DNA from: Trifolium pratense
Taxonomy: Eukaryota > Streptophyta > Magnoliopsida > Fabales > Fabaceae
Reading direction: 5' to 3'
Assembly (NCBI RefSeq): GCF_020283565.1
Contig: NC_060061.1
Span: 40,833,362 to 40,897,361, forward strand
DNA length: 64,000 nucleotides
The position numbers and the translations under genes are program-made. Below, piece by piece: positions 1 through 11,718 of the stretch (within the stretch, counting starts at the first letter, position 1; the number at the start of each line of letters is the position of its first letter). A model generated the notes under the pieces. The model was not told where the DNA came from, ran no database searches, and saw only the letters and a list, made by a program, of their open reading frames with translations.

Positions 1-155
1 TTCTCACTTTCACTCGTAGAAATTGCTTGAGTTCCAGCTGCAACTTTGCTCTGGTTCAAAGTGATTTGTTCTTCACCATGTGTGAAAGTGAAACTTGTAC
101 ACTGGTGACTCATGATGGGATGTTTCTCTTTTCTTGTAGAAGCTACACTATGATC
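1..155 (-). other. Possible partial exon at left edge
   Basis: Reading the minus strand, a frame is open from 155 to the window edge (over 50 codons, Ser/Thr/Glu-rich, with one Met) and is preceded by an AG at 157-156 that could be a splice acceptor. The composition resembles the linker exons of copy A. The polypyrimidine tract is poor and no partner exon is visible, so this is only a candidate exon of a gene lying further left. Confidence 0.2.
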
Positions 156-719
156 CTAGTTCTCCTCAGAACAAAATTTTAAGTCAGAAGGATGTACCAT
201 GCAGCACATGATTAATGAAATAGGACATCCACAATGCAGTTGGGCGAGCGGAAAGAGAAGGACGTTGACATACCGTGGAGTCAACTATATCCAATTTAGG
301 TTAAATAATTAATGTGTGTGTATGAATTAATTAGGAACCTGTCATCATCCTGTTAAAAGCTACAGGTGGTTATATCATAGGATGTTATGAAGCAGGTGAT
401 TTTTCTTCTGCTAAAAACTGTATTATTGAGTAAGCCATGCTTTTAATCTTCAACTATGTATATGAGTTGAGAGTTTAGGGGACTAGACCAAAACTCAAAC
501 CAAGGAAATTATTCAATATCTGCCTCATTAAAAACCTTTTTAGGAGAACCCAACGGGATCAAACCTGACAAGGAAAAAAGAGTACAGAGCAACCAACAAC
601 AAAGATATGAAAAAATCGAGGAAATATGACAAACGTATCCTTCCACACAAAGTTCAAACTAAAAGATATTATTACATGCAACACACACATAAGAAAATAT
701 TGCAAGTTATTATTCCTTC
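156..719. other. 3' flank of copy A, no gene seen
   Basis: AT-rich sequence between the copy A stop codon and the possible edge exon. It should contain the 3' UTR and polyadenylation region of copy A. No recognisable repeat or reading frame was found. Confidence 0.4.
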
Positions 720-1414
720 CTAAAGTCTAGGAAATGATGATTTTAAATTTGCAAAGCCTTCTTTTGCCAAATTCCTCGCACGTTCAGCTTCTCTTATGTT
801 GACCTCCAATGAAGCAAGTGCAGAAAGTAATTCTTTACTTTGTTGGGCCAACTCTGAGCATTCCGCTTTCAACTTCATCTTTTGAACATCGCGTGTGTTC
901 GCCACCGACTTCAAACCCTCTATTTGATTCTCAAGATCTGCCAACTTTTTTCTAAGTTCATCAGTTTGTAAAGAGAGCTCATGTATCTGAGCATTGGTTG
1001 TTGAAGTTTCCCTATCAATGTCAGTTTGTGCACTCTTTGCACTCCTAAGCTTGTTCATGAGATCGGTTTTCGAATCAAGAACTTGGTTGTACTTCTTGAG
1101 TAATTGTTGAGAAGTGGTGTGTTTGATAATGTTGTCATTGAAGAAGTTCTGAACTTTCTCAACAAAGTCCTTCTCGTCCGAAGTTAACATCCCTTGGTGC
1201 TGATTCAATTGATGCAAAAGAGAAATCAATTTCGATTTAGACTCTTGATTAGACACAAGATGGTCAAGGTCTGATGATGAGTCCATCAAAGTCTTCAATT
1301 CTTGAAGTAAAACTCGAACAGAGGAAATCGAGACTTGTCCTGTAAGAAGATTCTCAAGTGCAACAAGTGCGAGAAGTGGGTCTTCTTCCATCAGATTGTT
1401 AATATCTTCCATAG
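720..1414 (-). CDS. Copy A terminal exon: helical plus long coiled-coil C-terminal domain
   Basis: The last exon begins after acceptor TTGTAG and ends at TAG (720-722), giving about 230 residues. The first half is helical and Leu-rich (MEEDPLLALVALENLL), and the second half has heptad-like Leu/Glu/Lys spacing, for example LRKKLADLENQIEGLKS, typical of a long coiled coil. I do not recognise a named family. It differs clearly from the terminal exon of copies B and C although it occupies the same place in the gene. The reading frame is open upstream of the acceptor too (to 1457), so a separate short gene starting in that stretch cannot be excluded. Confidence 0.7.
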
Positions 1415-4400
1415 CTACAAGAGTTAATTTATTTTCACTTGTATTCAGCATTATCAATGTAAGAAACTAAACACAAGGTGGGAGGAGAAACCTTCAAATT
1501 TAAAGAAGAAAAATAAAACTCACCAATAGTCAATGTAGTTCCTTCTTCAACACTTATCTCGATATCCTGCTTAAATTTAAGGATGTTTAAGATTGTATTA
1601 TAATTCAATTCAATTCCTACATTGAAAAAAAATCAAAAAATAATACAAGCGAAATAGGGGAAATGCCTTTTGTTTAAGAGCAATATCTAAATGTATAGGT
1701 GGCTCATTCTTTGTTCTTGAACTGGTGAACAAAGTTCCTGCCGCTGTTTTTTCTGGCGTAGAACCCTCCAACTAATTTCATAGCATGAAAATGTAAATTA
1801 GTTGCAGCATATTTTTAAGTATAAGTTATTTATTTTAATATTTTATTTTTAGATTTATATGCACAATGAGGTGGTACTGTATTACATTATTTTCTAGAGA
1901 ATGTTTGGCTGTAATATCGATTTCTGCATCTGACTGTTGTGTCTTCATTTGTTGATCCATTGATTGTTCATTCATTAATACCTGTAATAAGAACAATCAC
2001 ATTAGTGGTATGAAGCTATTAATTACACCCATTACTAACTAAAAGAATTTGACATGGTCTGCAAATTACTTTTGAGTCTGTTGGTAATATTGCTACTGGT
2101 GGTATCTCTAAATCAGGAACCTTTTCGACAAATTCATGCTTTGCCTCTGCTTCTTGTTTCATTTTTATCTACAAAATATCATGTGTTTGATTCATCGTCA
2201 TGGTTATTGTATATTTGTGTTCATGTGTTATTAGCTAGAATAAATAAAGTTAAAAATTCAATTCAATTTCTGCAATGAAAAAAGTTAAAAAACAATAGAA
2301 GCAAAGTAGGGGAATGCCTTTTGTTTAGGAGCAATATCTATTTGTATAGTTGGCTCATTCTTTTTTCCTGAAATGGCAGGCAAAGTTCCTGCTGCTGTTT
2401 CTCCGGACGTTGAACCCTCCAACTAATTGCATATCACATAAATGTAAATCAGTTGCAGCATATTTTTAAGTACAGTAGTAGCCTAAGTAAAATTTATTGT
2501 CTTTAATATTTCTTTTTAGCTTTATATGCACAACGAGGTGGTACTATATTACATTATTTTCATGAGAAGGTTTGACATTAGTATCGATTTCTGCAACTGG
2601 CTGTTTTGGATTCATCAACTCCTGTAACAAGAACAAACACATTAGTAGTAATATGAAACAAATAACGTGTTTGATTCATTGACATAGAGATTATATTCAG
2701 GTGTGGTTAGCTTTAATAAATAGATTGATATTGACCTGTGTAGAAGTCAACTCGTGCCTTGATGTTGATTCAGACTCTTCTTTAGAAGGCTCTGCTGAAA
2801 GTATAAGATTGAATAAATATTTAAGCTTACTTTCATGAAAACATCGTCATTTAGAAAACCTAAACAACATGTGTACATTAAAAATCCAAAAATTATTCAC
2901 CTTTATTATTAGTCTGAGTTTTTTCTTGAGAGCCACCATGATCAACATCTTCAATGGCATTTTCATTTCCAGATGTTGATGATTGAATCACAGTGCCATT
3001 TAGATTTCCGCCACTTGTATCTTCGGCTTTAAAATGTTCTTCTAATTCTTTCTTCACACTCCGCATATATCTTCCCAATTCATAATCTAAATAGCAAAAA
3101 GTTATAAATTAACATTTAACAACACCCATTAGGTAGTAACAAAACATAATTTTTATAGTGAATGTTATCAAACAAATAAAAAGAACATTAGTAATACATA
3201 TATAGTTCCTCTCATATTTCCTTCAATAACAGCATGACATGCATTATTAATTTATACCTAATTCATGTTCATAAAAAGTCCCCATCAGAGTTGATAAAAC
3301 GTCAGTTGATGTTGAAGTTGAATTCAAAGAGAGCTTTTGACAATTGTGTACAAGACGATGTTTTACAGTTTGAAATTGGATTCCCTGAAAAAAGCTTGGT
3401 AGTTCGACAAATACTACAATACGTAGGTTTGGAATCCCAACTTTTTGATCATTTTCTTCACTTCCTCCAAATATTTTCTGTAGCTTACATGCTTCTTGTA
3501 TTACGAGAAACAGTAGCTCAGGTAGCTCTGTACAAATGGAGGCTGGAAATACATAGTTCAACTTGTTACACTTCCTGACAACAAGTGTTTTCAGTTTTGG
3601 AAAACATGTCCTAATTGGAAACATATGATCATTTGATATTTCTTTATTCTCCACATGATCTTCTTCAATGATATATTGCAACTCATCACATTCATCTATC
3701 ATTAGATGAAGCAACTGTGGTAGACATTTTAAAACACATGTTGAGAATATCATTTCCAATTTTTCACATTGGACAATTTTTATCTTCAATAAGTTTTGGA
3801 GGGAAAAACAATTTTTGGGACCCACAAAAAGGTATGTCATCTGAGCCAAATTATCCAAGTCAATCTCTTTCAATCCTAAGTTCCTTTGTTGTCCATTTAT
3901 TTCATCGAGATAAAAGAAGCATTGAAATTTAGAGTTTTTTGCCGTGAGTTGTTGCAAAGCAAGATGAGGTTCCAAGTCATATCCACTCAAATCCTACAAT
4001 ATATGAGAATTAGGAAATTATATCAAAGCATAAATAAATTTTATATATAATTCTTTATTCTAATGATATTCTTAAGATTGATTAATGATTTGACAAGCAA
4101 TAAAATATATGGATGGAAAGAGGGGTACCTACCTTAATGGTTGTACTGTCCTGAGATTTTGACATTGAATAAACAAAATCACCAATAATAGATTCAACCT
4201 TGGGGCATCCATAGAGTCTAATTACCGCCAAGTGTGACAATATTGTGTGATAGTTTTTGGTACCCATGCCAATTAAACTTGGAAGATTGTTAAGATAGAG
4301 AGATCTCAAAGCTGGAAGATGAAGGTAGTTATGAAGATCACTAGCATTAATGTTTCCAAATATGTATTCCAATTTCTTACAGTTATTAACACAGAGCTCT

Positions 4401-5412
4401 TCTAATTTTGGGAAGACAATATTGACCCCAGTACTACTGCCATCTCCATTATCTACTACTATGTGCTCCATTTCATCACAACTATATATAGTCAAGCTCT
4501 CCAACAACAACATTTTTGATGCAACAGACAACGTAAACACTGATTTTATCCTTGGAATATTCCCCAGTGCTATCTCTTTAATATTGCACATGACATGTGA
4601 TAGCCTTAAAAGACAATACGATTCCTGTAGTGTAATCCAAATATAATAAAGGAGTTAATTTAAATCAAACCAAACAATCCCTTTACGTGGGTGCATGGAT
4701 TATTGACTTTTATTCGATATTTAAGTTTGTCATTATATTATGATACAAAATTTATTTAAAATAAAATATTTAAAACTTTGTTTTACAATATTGTTAAAAT
4801 ATAAGTGAAACTATTGTGCTATTTTTTGTAAAACTTATTAAATGGATAAATTTGATTATAATTATCAATAATAAAGTTATCCAAATTTTTATGTATCTGT
4901 CACAAATAATAGTCCCGTGTATATTTTTTAATAAAAAAAATTAGAAATTTGATTAGGAATATTTAGGATAATTTAGTAAATTTGTTAGTAATTAACTTTA
5001 TTGTATTATTATTATTATTAATAGTTAATAGTAGTATTTTTTTTATATGAAAAATATTGTTTATGACTTTAAGTTTCTATTTCTATATTCATGATTTTAT
5101 TTTATGAATATTCATCTTATTTTTTTACTGACTATTTAATTCTATTTTTTATTTTAATAGATTATTGAATTTAACGTATTAATTTGTTTTGTTGCTATTT
5201 TTATGAGTTTAGATTGTTCTATTTTGTTTCAATCTATAATCTGTTTTGTTTCTATTTTTAAGCATATTATTTTATTTTATTTTTTTATATTTATCTTATA
5301 TTCTTTCTATATATATATATTTTATTATTTTTTTTAGTGAAATTACAATGAAAGATATAAAACTTGCAACGTGGTTAAAAGTAATAACGATAAATTAGTA
5401 ACTTTGGTGGTA

Positions 5413-5465
<53 letters not shown>

Positions 5466-8400
5466 CCAGGATCAAATGACACAAACTAGTTTGACACTAA
5501 ATATTACACCTCTCAATAACGTTTTAAACGATATATATACTTCAGGAGTCAACAGATCCCTCCTCATATATATATATAAGAAAGTAAACTACAGATGAAA
5601 TTCTCAAACTATTCTAAGCTATTCATTTTCTTTTATTGACACTTCATTAAATTAGGAGCTATTTAACTATATTTGTCTTTTCAATCTAATCATGTTAAGA
5701 AGTCCCACATCGGTTGAGAGATGACCTGACTAAATGTTTATAAACCAGGGGCAATCCTCACCTTACAAGCCGGTTTTGTAAGGATGAGTTAGGTCCAATA
5801 CTCATTTCTAAGATGGTATCAGAGCCTCTCCAAGATTCGTTGGGCCACCCGATATCGGGTCACCTACCATTTATATCCGCGTACCAAGCCAATAGCGCTG
5901 GACGCGAGGGGGTGTGTTAAGAAGTCCCACATCGGTTGAGAGATGACTTGACTAAATGTTTATAAACCAGGGGCAATCCTCACCTTACAAGCCGGTTTTG
6001 TAAGGATGAGTTAGGTCCAATACTCATTTCTAAGAAATCATTATTAATTTTTATTTTTTCACACTAAATTATAATAAAATAATATTATTATAATTATTAT
6101 CACATTACTTTTATATTTTTATTTATATAAGACTTATATTTTTACTCATATATTTACATGGTTGTCTATTTTTTGATAATTTCTACTGACCTATATTTAT
6201 ATTCATGTATTAATACGTGCGAGGATCTAATTTTTTTTGTGATTTCTATGAAACCTATATTTTTTCTCATATATTAATAAGGTTGTCTATTTTTTTATGA
6301 TTTCTACGATACTTATATTTATACTCATATATTAATACTATGACATAATTTTTTTGGTGATTTCTACGAGAGACCTATACTATACTAGTAAGGTTGACTA
6401 TTAAGATTCAACCATTACGATTCAAATTAATTTTTTCCTTCTCTAAAATTCCATCTTTCCATAACCAAAATCAACCGAACAAGATTCAAATTAATGTTTT
6501 TCTTCGCTCACTCTCCCTCTCAATCTCATATACTCTTCTCTTTGTTGTTTTTATTCATCTTTGATATAAGAGAGAAAAGTTATATTTTATAAAGCTTATA
6601 CGTTATGTTCTACTTGATATTCTATTGTCTTTAGATCTACATATTTGAAACAAAGTAACTGTATCTCACCCTCTTTGTTTTTTAATTTAGTTCTTCTATC
6701 TTTTGTTGCATTGTGTACGAGGTATTAAACTATTTGAAAATTATGAATTTTTGGATAATGGAGGAGTTTTAGATGTAAACAAAGTTTCAATCTAACCCGT
6801 AATAACCGACTCATTCAACCCGCCACCTGTAAGCGACACCCGAACAAACCGAAGATATAAACAGTCGGAATTGAGTCCAAATTAAATGGTTGCAGTTTTT
6901 ACCAATTTGGTAATTTTTGGCCCGAACTTGACCAAAACCGACCGATGCTCAGGCCTAAAAACAATTAATCCAACTATTTCTAAGAGACGAAGGTACCGGG
7001 TCAAGAGATTTAAAAGCAAGGACTACTAGAGATGGGTCACTTTCCAACCAAAAATTCGTCCAATTGTTATCAGCAGCTATCTCAATAGCTCTCATAGCAC
7101 CACATAATTCAGTCATGAAAGTTGAGCTTAAACCAAGATTTTCAGCAAAAGCACACATAGTATCTATCTTTTATAAAATCTATGAGAACGTATTATTTAT
7201 ACTCATATAAATACAAGTGTCTATTTTTTTTATAATTTCTACGCATATCTATATTACTCCTCATATATTAATACGCATGCCTACTTTTTTATAATTTTTA
7301 CTGGGACTTATATTTCTACTTATATATTAACGCACGTGTTTATTTTCTTTTATAATTTTTATGGAGCCCTAAATTTCTACTCATATATTTTGCATACATA
7401 TTATTTTATAATTTCACTACAGACTTGTATTTTTACTCAAAAATTACCTATTTTTTCATAATCCCAAATATTTTTTGTCACAATTTTTGTCATGCTTTTA
7501 AATCAACTCATGTATAACATTTGAAATTTTGAATTTTTTTCCGCGATAATATTTAGTATATTATAGAAATCTCTCTAGCAAAAGGTTAACTTAGTTTGAA
7601 AATGATGAATTAAATATGAATTTTGATATATGTTTTTAAATAACTACTATACATAGGAAACAAGTTATGGTTGATAAAAAATTTCAATTAACTATTGTAC
7701 ACGATGACTAAATTGTTGCTGATGAAAATTTTAAATTAACTATTAAACACAGGTAATAATTTGTTGCTAATGAAAAAGTTATTTTAATTATTATAAGCGA
7801 GGAACAAGTTGTTGCAGTTGAAAATATTATACATAAGGAATATATTATTAACTATTATATACGGGGAACAAATTTTTGCTGATCAAAAATTTAAATAACT
7901 ACCCATTGGGAATAAGATTTTGCTGATGAACAATTTAAGGGCCCGATTGGTTCGAGGTAGATGGAGGTGAGAGTGGTAATCTTGACAAAAAAAAATTTAT
8001 TTTTATTAATTTTTTTTTTAAAAAAAAACAGTTTTTATTCTTGAAAAAAAAAATTCAAAACAAAAAATCTCAATTATTAGAGAGATTTGATTGGTTTAAA
8101 AAACGTTTTAAATTGGCAAAAAAAATATTTAAAATTCATATAACATTTTAAAAAAATTTGTTTTTAAATTTTGTTTGTTTCTTTCAAGAATAAAAAACTT
8201 TTTTTTTTAAAAAAATGATTTAGTAAAAAGAAATCTTTTTTGTCAAGATTACCCCCCCTCCCCTTCCCTCCCCTCTCCTCCATCTACCTCGAACCAATCG
8301 AGCCCTAAATAACTAATATATCAATTCTTTAAATATAAACAAAAATATTTTTAATCAAATTTATCAATTTTAATATTTAATACTCCCTCCGTTTCAAATT

Positions 8401-11400
8401 ACTTGTCGTTTTAGAAAAAAAATTGTTTCAAATTACTTGTCGTTTTAATAATTTAAGATTATATTTTGTCTATTATACCTCATGTAAATTCCAAATATTT
8501 AGAAGTAGCTGTTGAAATCGTAAAAGATTTAATATATATTTAGAAAACTAAAGTATTTATTTTTTAAATTGTTTTTGGGACATAATATATTAAATTTTTT
8601 GTACATAATATATTAAATTTTTTGGAAAGAGAAAGTGTGTGCAAAAAAAAAATTATCAATGAATTAAAATAAGGATATAATAGGAAAATAAAGTGCAAAA
8701 CTACACTTTCTTAGTTATTTGTTTTTTTTTTCTTTCTAAAATGACAAGTAATTTAAAACGGAGGGAGTAATATTTTTAACCGACTAATTTCGCACTATAC
8801 AATATTCGTCCTATGATAAAAAAATCGCAACAATGTCACGACCCGTGCTCAATACTAGTAAAACATTAACAAGAAAAAGTATCAAAAGTTTTAGTCAAAA
8901 AAGAAAAAATATCAAAAGTTAACATTAAAAATATATGAGAGAATGTTACCAATGAGATTGAGCAATGTTGCGGTTGATCCTCATATACCGATGGGATTGG
9001 AATCTTAGTACTTGTGCTGCTACTGCTATCCCTCAATTTATTATTATATCCATAACAACACACATGACTCCATGGGAACTTATTGGATTTGATAGGCTCC
9101 ACCTCCAATTGTGTTTGTGGCTTTGAAATGGAATGAGATGACCCTTCAAATAAATCATTTGATTCTGGAAATATGCCGATGAAATTTGGCACATCACCTA
9201 GCCCCAATTGTTTCAGCTTTGGAAACAATATGTTGCAACTCTTGTCATCTGATTTCCTTTCATTAGTAACTATGTTTTTCAATTGCTCACAATTTCTTAT
9301 TACCAACCTTTCTAGCTGCAGCAGACTTTGAGAAGTTGACAAATCAAAAACAGAAACCAATGTTGAGCATGATTTTAGTGTCAGCTCCTTTAAATTGTTC
9401 AAAAAGTCAGAGGAGATGGGACCATTGCATAATTCTTTCAAATTATTCATTTTGATGAGCTTTAGTACATCCAATTTGGAAAACACATTTGGTACTGGAG
9501 AACCAATATGTTTAGTGTCTATGAGGCACTCTAGTTGTGAAAAATCTTTCAAACGAAGCTCAATTAGATCATTCATACCTTGATGTATAGGAACAATTTC
9601 CGGCATGAGATTTCTCCACCCCTTCTTAGTTCCTTCCAATCTAAGAATCTCTGCTGTTGGAATCACATGCTTAACTGTAGCTTCTGACAAATATTTATCT
9701 TGAAGAGACACACATTTTGATAGTGAAAAATCGTACATTTTACGAAAATTCTCAATGAGTTGATACCTTTCCAATGCAGGTAAGGTTATTTCTTGACAAG
9801 AATCATTAAAACTAACTCTGAAGTACAATTCCTCAAGTGATGGGCATCTTTGGATAACTTCAAATGGATTCTTATCTATAATTTCACACATTTCCAAGTT
9901 CAACAATCGAAGTTTCTTCAATTTAGCAATTTCTTGTGGAAGTTCTTCAATTGTACATTGATTCAAATCAAGTGTCTCAAGACTTTGCAGGCTTCCCAAA
10001 ACAGATATGTCACCCAAATTGACACTTTCAATTAATAGAGAATGAATATTCGTCAATGACCGAATTGATTGTGGTAATGATATAGTACTTTGTTTACCTG
10101 CTCTTAAATTCAAAACTAGAAGCCCTGCAATACTTTTAAAGAATGAATCAACAAAGCAACCATTGTCCACAATGAAAATCAGAATCTTAAGTTTAGAACC
10201 ATCAAACCCAGAGGAACACAAATCCATTGGATTTCCCTCAAATAACAAATATTTGTTAGAAAAATCTACTGCTAGTATCTCTTTATTTGCAATCCATTGG
10301 GCTACTTCACGAATCAAGTCATGCATTTTTACATCTCTTTTATTTGTACTCAACAGTAGACATGAATCAAGGAGATTATCTTTTGCTACAACTACAAGAG
10401 TTCGAGCATGGTTGTATTTTTTATAATCTTCCCCAAAGAGCCCGATTCCTATGCCAAGTCTGGTTAGAATTTCAGTAGAGATTTCTTCATCTTCTTGGAA
10501 TATAGAACATAAGAGGAACAATTCCTTGGCTTTTTTATCCTTCAAATTATCATAGCTAAACTTCAAACATTTATAAATGTCAACCTTAGTGTCATCAACA
10601 CCGGCCATGGGCATAGGATTTTGTAAGGAGTTTAAGGCAGCATCCCAATTTTCTTGACGTTTTTCTCCCTTCAAACTTCTGGCGATAAGAGCAATTGCAA
10701 TTGGTAATCCTTTGCATTCAAGTGCAATTTTGGATCCCTGGTCAAGAATATTTTTGGAGGAAATATTACTTAGCTCAGCATGCCTTTTGAACATTTCCCA
10801 TGCCTCTTCTTCAGATAAGAGGTCTAGTTGAATTGTTTTTGCACATGACATTTGTTTGCATACCTTCAAATATCGTGTGGTTACAAGAACTTTGCATCCT
10901 TTGTGATTATCACTATTTGGAATCCCTATGTCTTCAAAATTGAGATCATCCCAAACATCATCCAATATCACAAGAATTTTCTCACCTTTGGTGAGTCTGT
11001 CCCATAGCTGTGTAGGCCGGGTTGACTCATTGGTGGCCCTCCATTCCAATTCCAAGTGTCCAGCAATATCATCTTGAATCTTTTTTATATTAGGAGTATT
11101 GGACACTGTAGTAAAGCTGACACGATTAAATTGCATTGAAGTCTTAAGTTGTTTGCCCACTTCTTTTGCCATGGTAGTTTTTCCTGTGCCCCCCATCCCA
11201 TGCAATCCAATTGTATAGTAACTGTCATCTTTTAGTGCATTCAAAAGCTCATTGTATTTCGACTCCCTAGTTTTAAAAGAAATGTAAGATTGAGAAGAAT
11301 AACGCTCAACATCTGGAAGACTACGGGTGACTTCAACATTTTCAAGTTTCTCTCCCTTTACCATCAATTTTTTAATTTCCTCCGTTTTGTTTGCCAACTC

Positions 11401-11718
11401 CTCTCCCCTTTTATATAGCCATATGCAATCAGGGCAAAATCCAAAAAAACATCTTTGTTTTAACTTAGTGTCCTCTTGAATGAGCTTATTAGCTTGCTTT
11501 TCCCAAAATTGAGCATTAGATTGAATATCTTTACCTTTTTCCTTTGCCTTTGTAAAACGCTGTGTCATAGTTTCCCATTCTGCTTCCAATTTTTCCTTCT
11601 CTAATTCAAATTCGTTGGCAATGCACTTGTAGCAAAATAGATAACGTGATTTTCCTATTACACCGTTTATCAATTTCTCTACAAATGTCTTCCCCAAATC
11701 TGTCGAGATACCCTCCAT
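720..11718 (-). CDS. Copy A: CC-NB-LRR (CNL) resistance protein with C-terminal coiled-coil extension, 11 exons
   Basis: Intracellular NLR-type immune receptor; the ligand is unknown. Proposed exons (minus strand): 11718-8950, 4624-4133, 3993-3258, 3086-2901, 2794-2736, 2621-2553, 2422-2318, 1981-1886, 1771-1667, 1566-1524, 1414-720. They sum to 5355 nt, exactly 1785 codons, and phases agree at every junction, which strongly supports one gene. Domains: CC (1-150), NB-ARC with P-loop GMGGTGKTT (174-182), kinase-2 ILDDVW, VLVTTR (277-282), GLPIAI (337-342), MHD (465-467), LRRs to about residue 1333, low-complexity linker (1334-1553), terminal helical/coiled-coil region (1554-1784). Introns are GT-AG except two that appear to use GC donors (after 2318 and 1667). 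The start is the only Met ahead of the CC domain. It could also be expressed as a shorter protein ending in intron 1 (stop at 8866). Confidence 0.8.
1524..3086 (-). CDS. Copy A exons 4-10: short linker exons
   Basis: Seven small exons encode a hydrophilic Ser/Thr/Glu/Lys/Gln-rich linker: 3086-2901, 2794-2736, 2621-2553, 2422-2318, 1981-1886, 1771-1667, 1566-1524. Exons 6 and 7 (2621-2553, 2422-2318) are paralogous to exons 8 and 9 (1981-1886, 1771-1667), so a two-exon block was duplicated. Exons 7 and 9 both end AAACAAAAG followed by GC instead of GT. No domain is recognised; the segment probably acts as a flexible spacer between LRRs and the C-terminal domain. Reading frame stays open across all joins. 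Confidence 0.65.
3258..4624 (-). CDS. Copy A exons 2 and 3: additional LRRs
   Basis: Exon 2 is 4624-4133 (acceptor CTACAG, donor GTAGGT, phase 0 both ends) and exon 3 is 3993-3258 (acceptor TTGTAG, donor GTATAA, ends phase 1). Together they encode about 410 residues of irregular plant LRRs with repeating LxxLxxLxxCxxL-type units (for example FPKLEELCVNNCKKLEYIF), typical of the C-terminal LRRs of RPS5-like legume CNLs. They lie 4.3 kb downstream of exon 1 and join it in frame. The paralogous exons of copy B are about 90% alike by eye. Confidence 0.8.
5463..5566. repeat. Truncated TA-flanked MITE
   Basis: Follows a (TA)n run. It begins with a variant of CAGGATCNNNTGACACNAAC and keeps the TTACACCTCTCAATAACG block of the full-length element at 28435-28832, but the centre is deleted and it ends in a degenerate copy of the inverted end. 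A matching remnant lies at 37557-37655 in copy B, so the truncation predates the A/B duplication. Confidence 0.6.
5693..6035 (+). mobile_element. TRIM element (miniature LTR retrotransposon), complete
   Basis: Two 121-bp direct repeats (5693-5813 and 5915-6035) differ at one position. The first is followed at once by TGGTATCAGAGC (5814-5825), the initiator-tRNA-Met primer-binding site, and the second is preceded by a purine tract GCGAGGGGG. The whole 343 bp is flanked by the 5-bp duplication AATCA (5688-5692 and 6036-6040). Copy B has the empty site near 37788, so it inserted after the copies separated. It has no coding capacity and would need enzymes supplied in trans. Confidence 0.92.
6955..7158 (-). 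pseudogene. Non-LTR retrotransposon RNase H-like fragment
   Basis: The translated segment CAFAENLGLSSTFMTELCGA followed by an EI..A.....FWLESD motif matches the RNase H-like (RVT_3) tail domain of plant LINEs. Only about 67 residues survive and there is no RT. The same fragment occurs in copy B at 38840-39003, so it was present before the duplication. It is transposon debris in an intron. Confidence 0.65.
7939..8305. repeat. PIF/Harbinger (Tourist)-like MITE, copy A
   Basis: Ends GGGCCCGATTGGTTCGAGG and, inverted, CCTCGAACCAATCGAGCCC, flanked on both sides by TAA. The interior is also self-complementary (GGTAGATGGAGG with CCTCCATCTACC, and long A/T arms). The 3-bp TAA target duplication points to PIF/Harbinger. 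The orthologous copy in gene B is 39711-40107. Confidence 0.8.
8383..8767. repeat. Stowaway-like MITE, copy A
   Basis: Begins CTCCCTCCGTTTCAAATTAC and ends with the inverse complement (AAAACGGAGGGAG), flanked by TA dinucleotides, the signature of Stowaway (Tc1/mariner) MITEs. The TTTCAAATTACTTGTCGTTTTA unit is repeated inside the left arm. The orthologue in gene B is 40185-40570. Confidence 0.85.
8838..8858 (+). repeat. Decayed Helitron-like 3' terminus, copy A
   Basis: ACCCGTGCT...CTAG followed by T matches the 3' end seen at 40646-40676 in copy B, but most of the hairpin has been lost. It lies about 90 bp beyond the exon 1 splice donor. Confidence 0.5.
8950..11718 (-). CDS. Copy A exon 1: CC, NB-ARC and first LRRs
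   Basis: This exon gives residues 1-923. The N-terminus has the RYLFCYKCIANEF type CC of RPS5/At4g27190-like CNLs rather than an EDVID CC. All nucleotide-binding motifs are intact: P-loop Lys180, kinase-2 Asp-Asp, RNBS-B TTR, GLPL and MHD. LRRs begin near residue 510. Compared with copy B it lacks about a dozen residues after the MHD region and one LRR near its 3' end, but has an extra piece around NVFSKLDVLKLIKM. The exon is ended by a GGTAAC donor at 8949; reading on would add 27 codons to a stop at 8866. The last 240 nt are identical to copy B. Confidence 0.88.

Larger units (their letters stand above)
4625..8949 (-). other. Intron 1 of copy A, filled with transposons
   Basis: A 4.3 kb intron bounded by GGTAAC (donor, 8949) and CTACAG (acceptor, 4625). 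From left to right it holds an AT-rich repeat also found inverted at 20.9-21.6 kb, a TA microsatellite, a truncated MITE, a TRIM, a LINE RNase H scrap, a PIF/Tourist-type MITE, a Stowaway-type MITE and a decayed Helitron-like terminus. Intron 1 of copy B (35327-40767) is colinear apart from copy-specific insertions. Confidence 0.75.

Noticed and set aside
3234..3578. Plus-strand open frame of 114 codons
   Set aside because: Antisense to exon 3 of copy A, which has LRR coding and splice support.
5371..5598. Open frame with long Ile-Tyr repeats (also at 37447-37677)
   Set aside because: Product of the (TA)n microsatellite and a MITE remnant.
8866..8949. Exon 1 ending at its own stop as a complete NLR of 950 residues
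   Set aside because: A consensus donor lies at 8949 and the downstream exons join in frame; the short form is kept only as a possible alternative product.
9395..10478. Several plus-strand frames of 60-90 codons within copy A exon 1 (and the equivalents in copy B)
   Set aside because: Antisense shadows of the NLR frame with no recognisable features.
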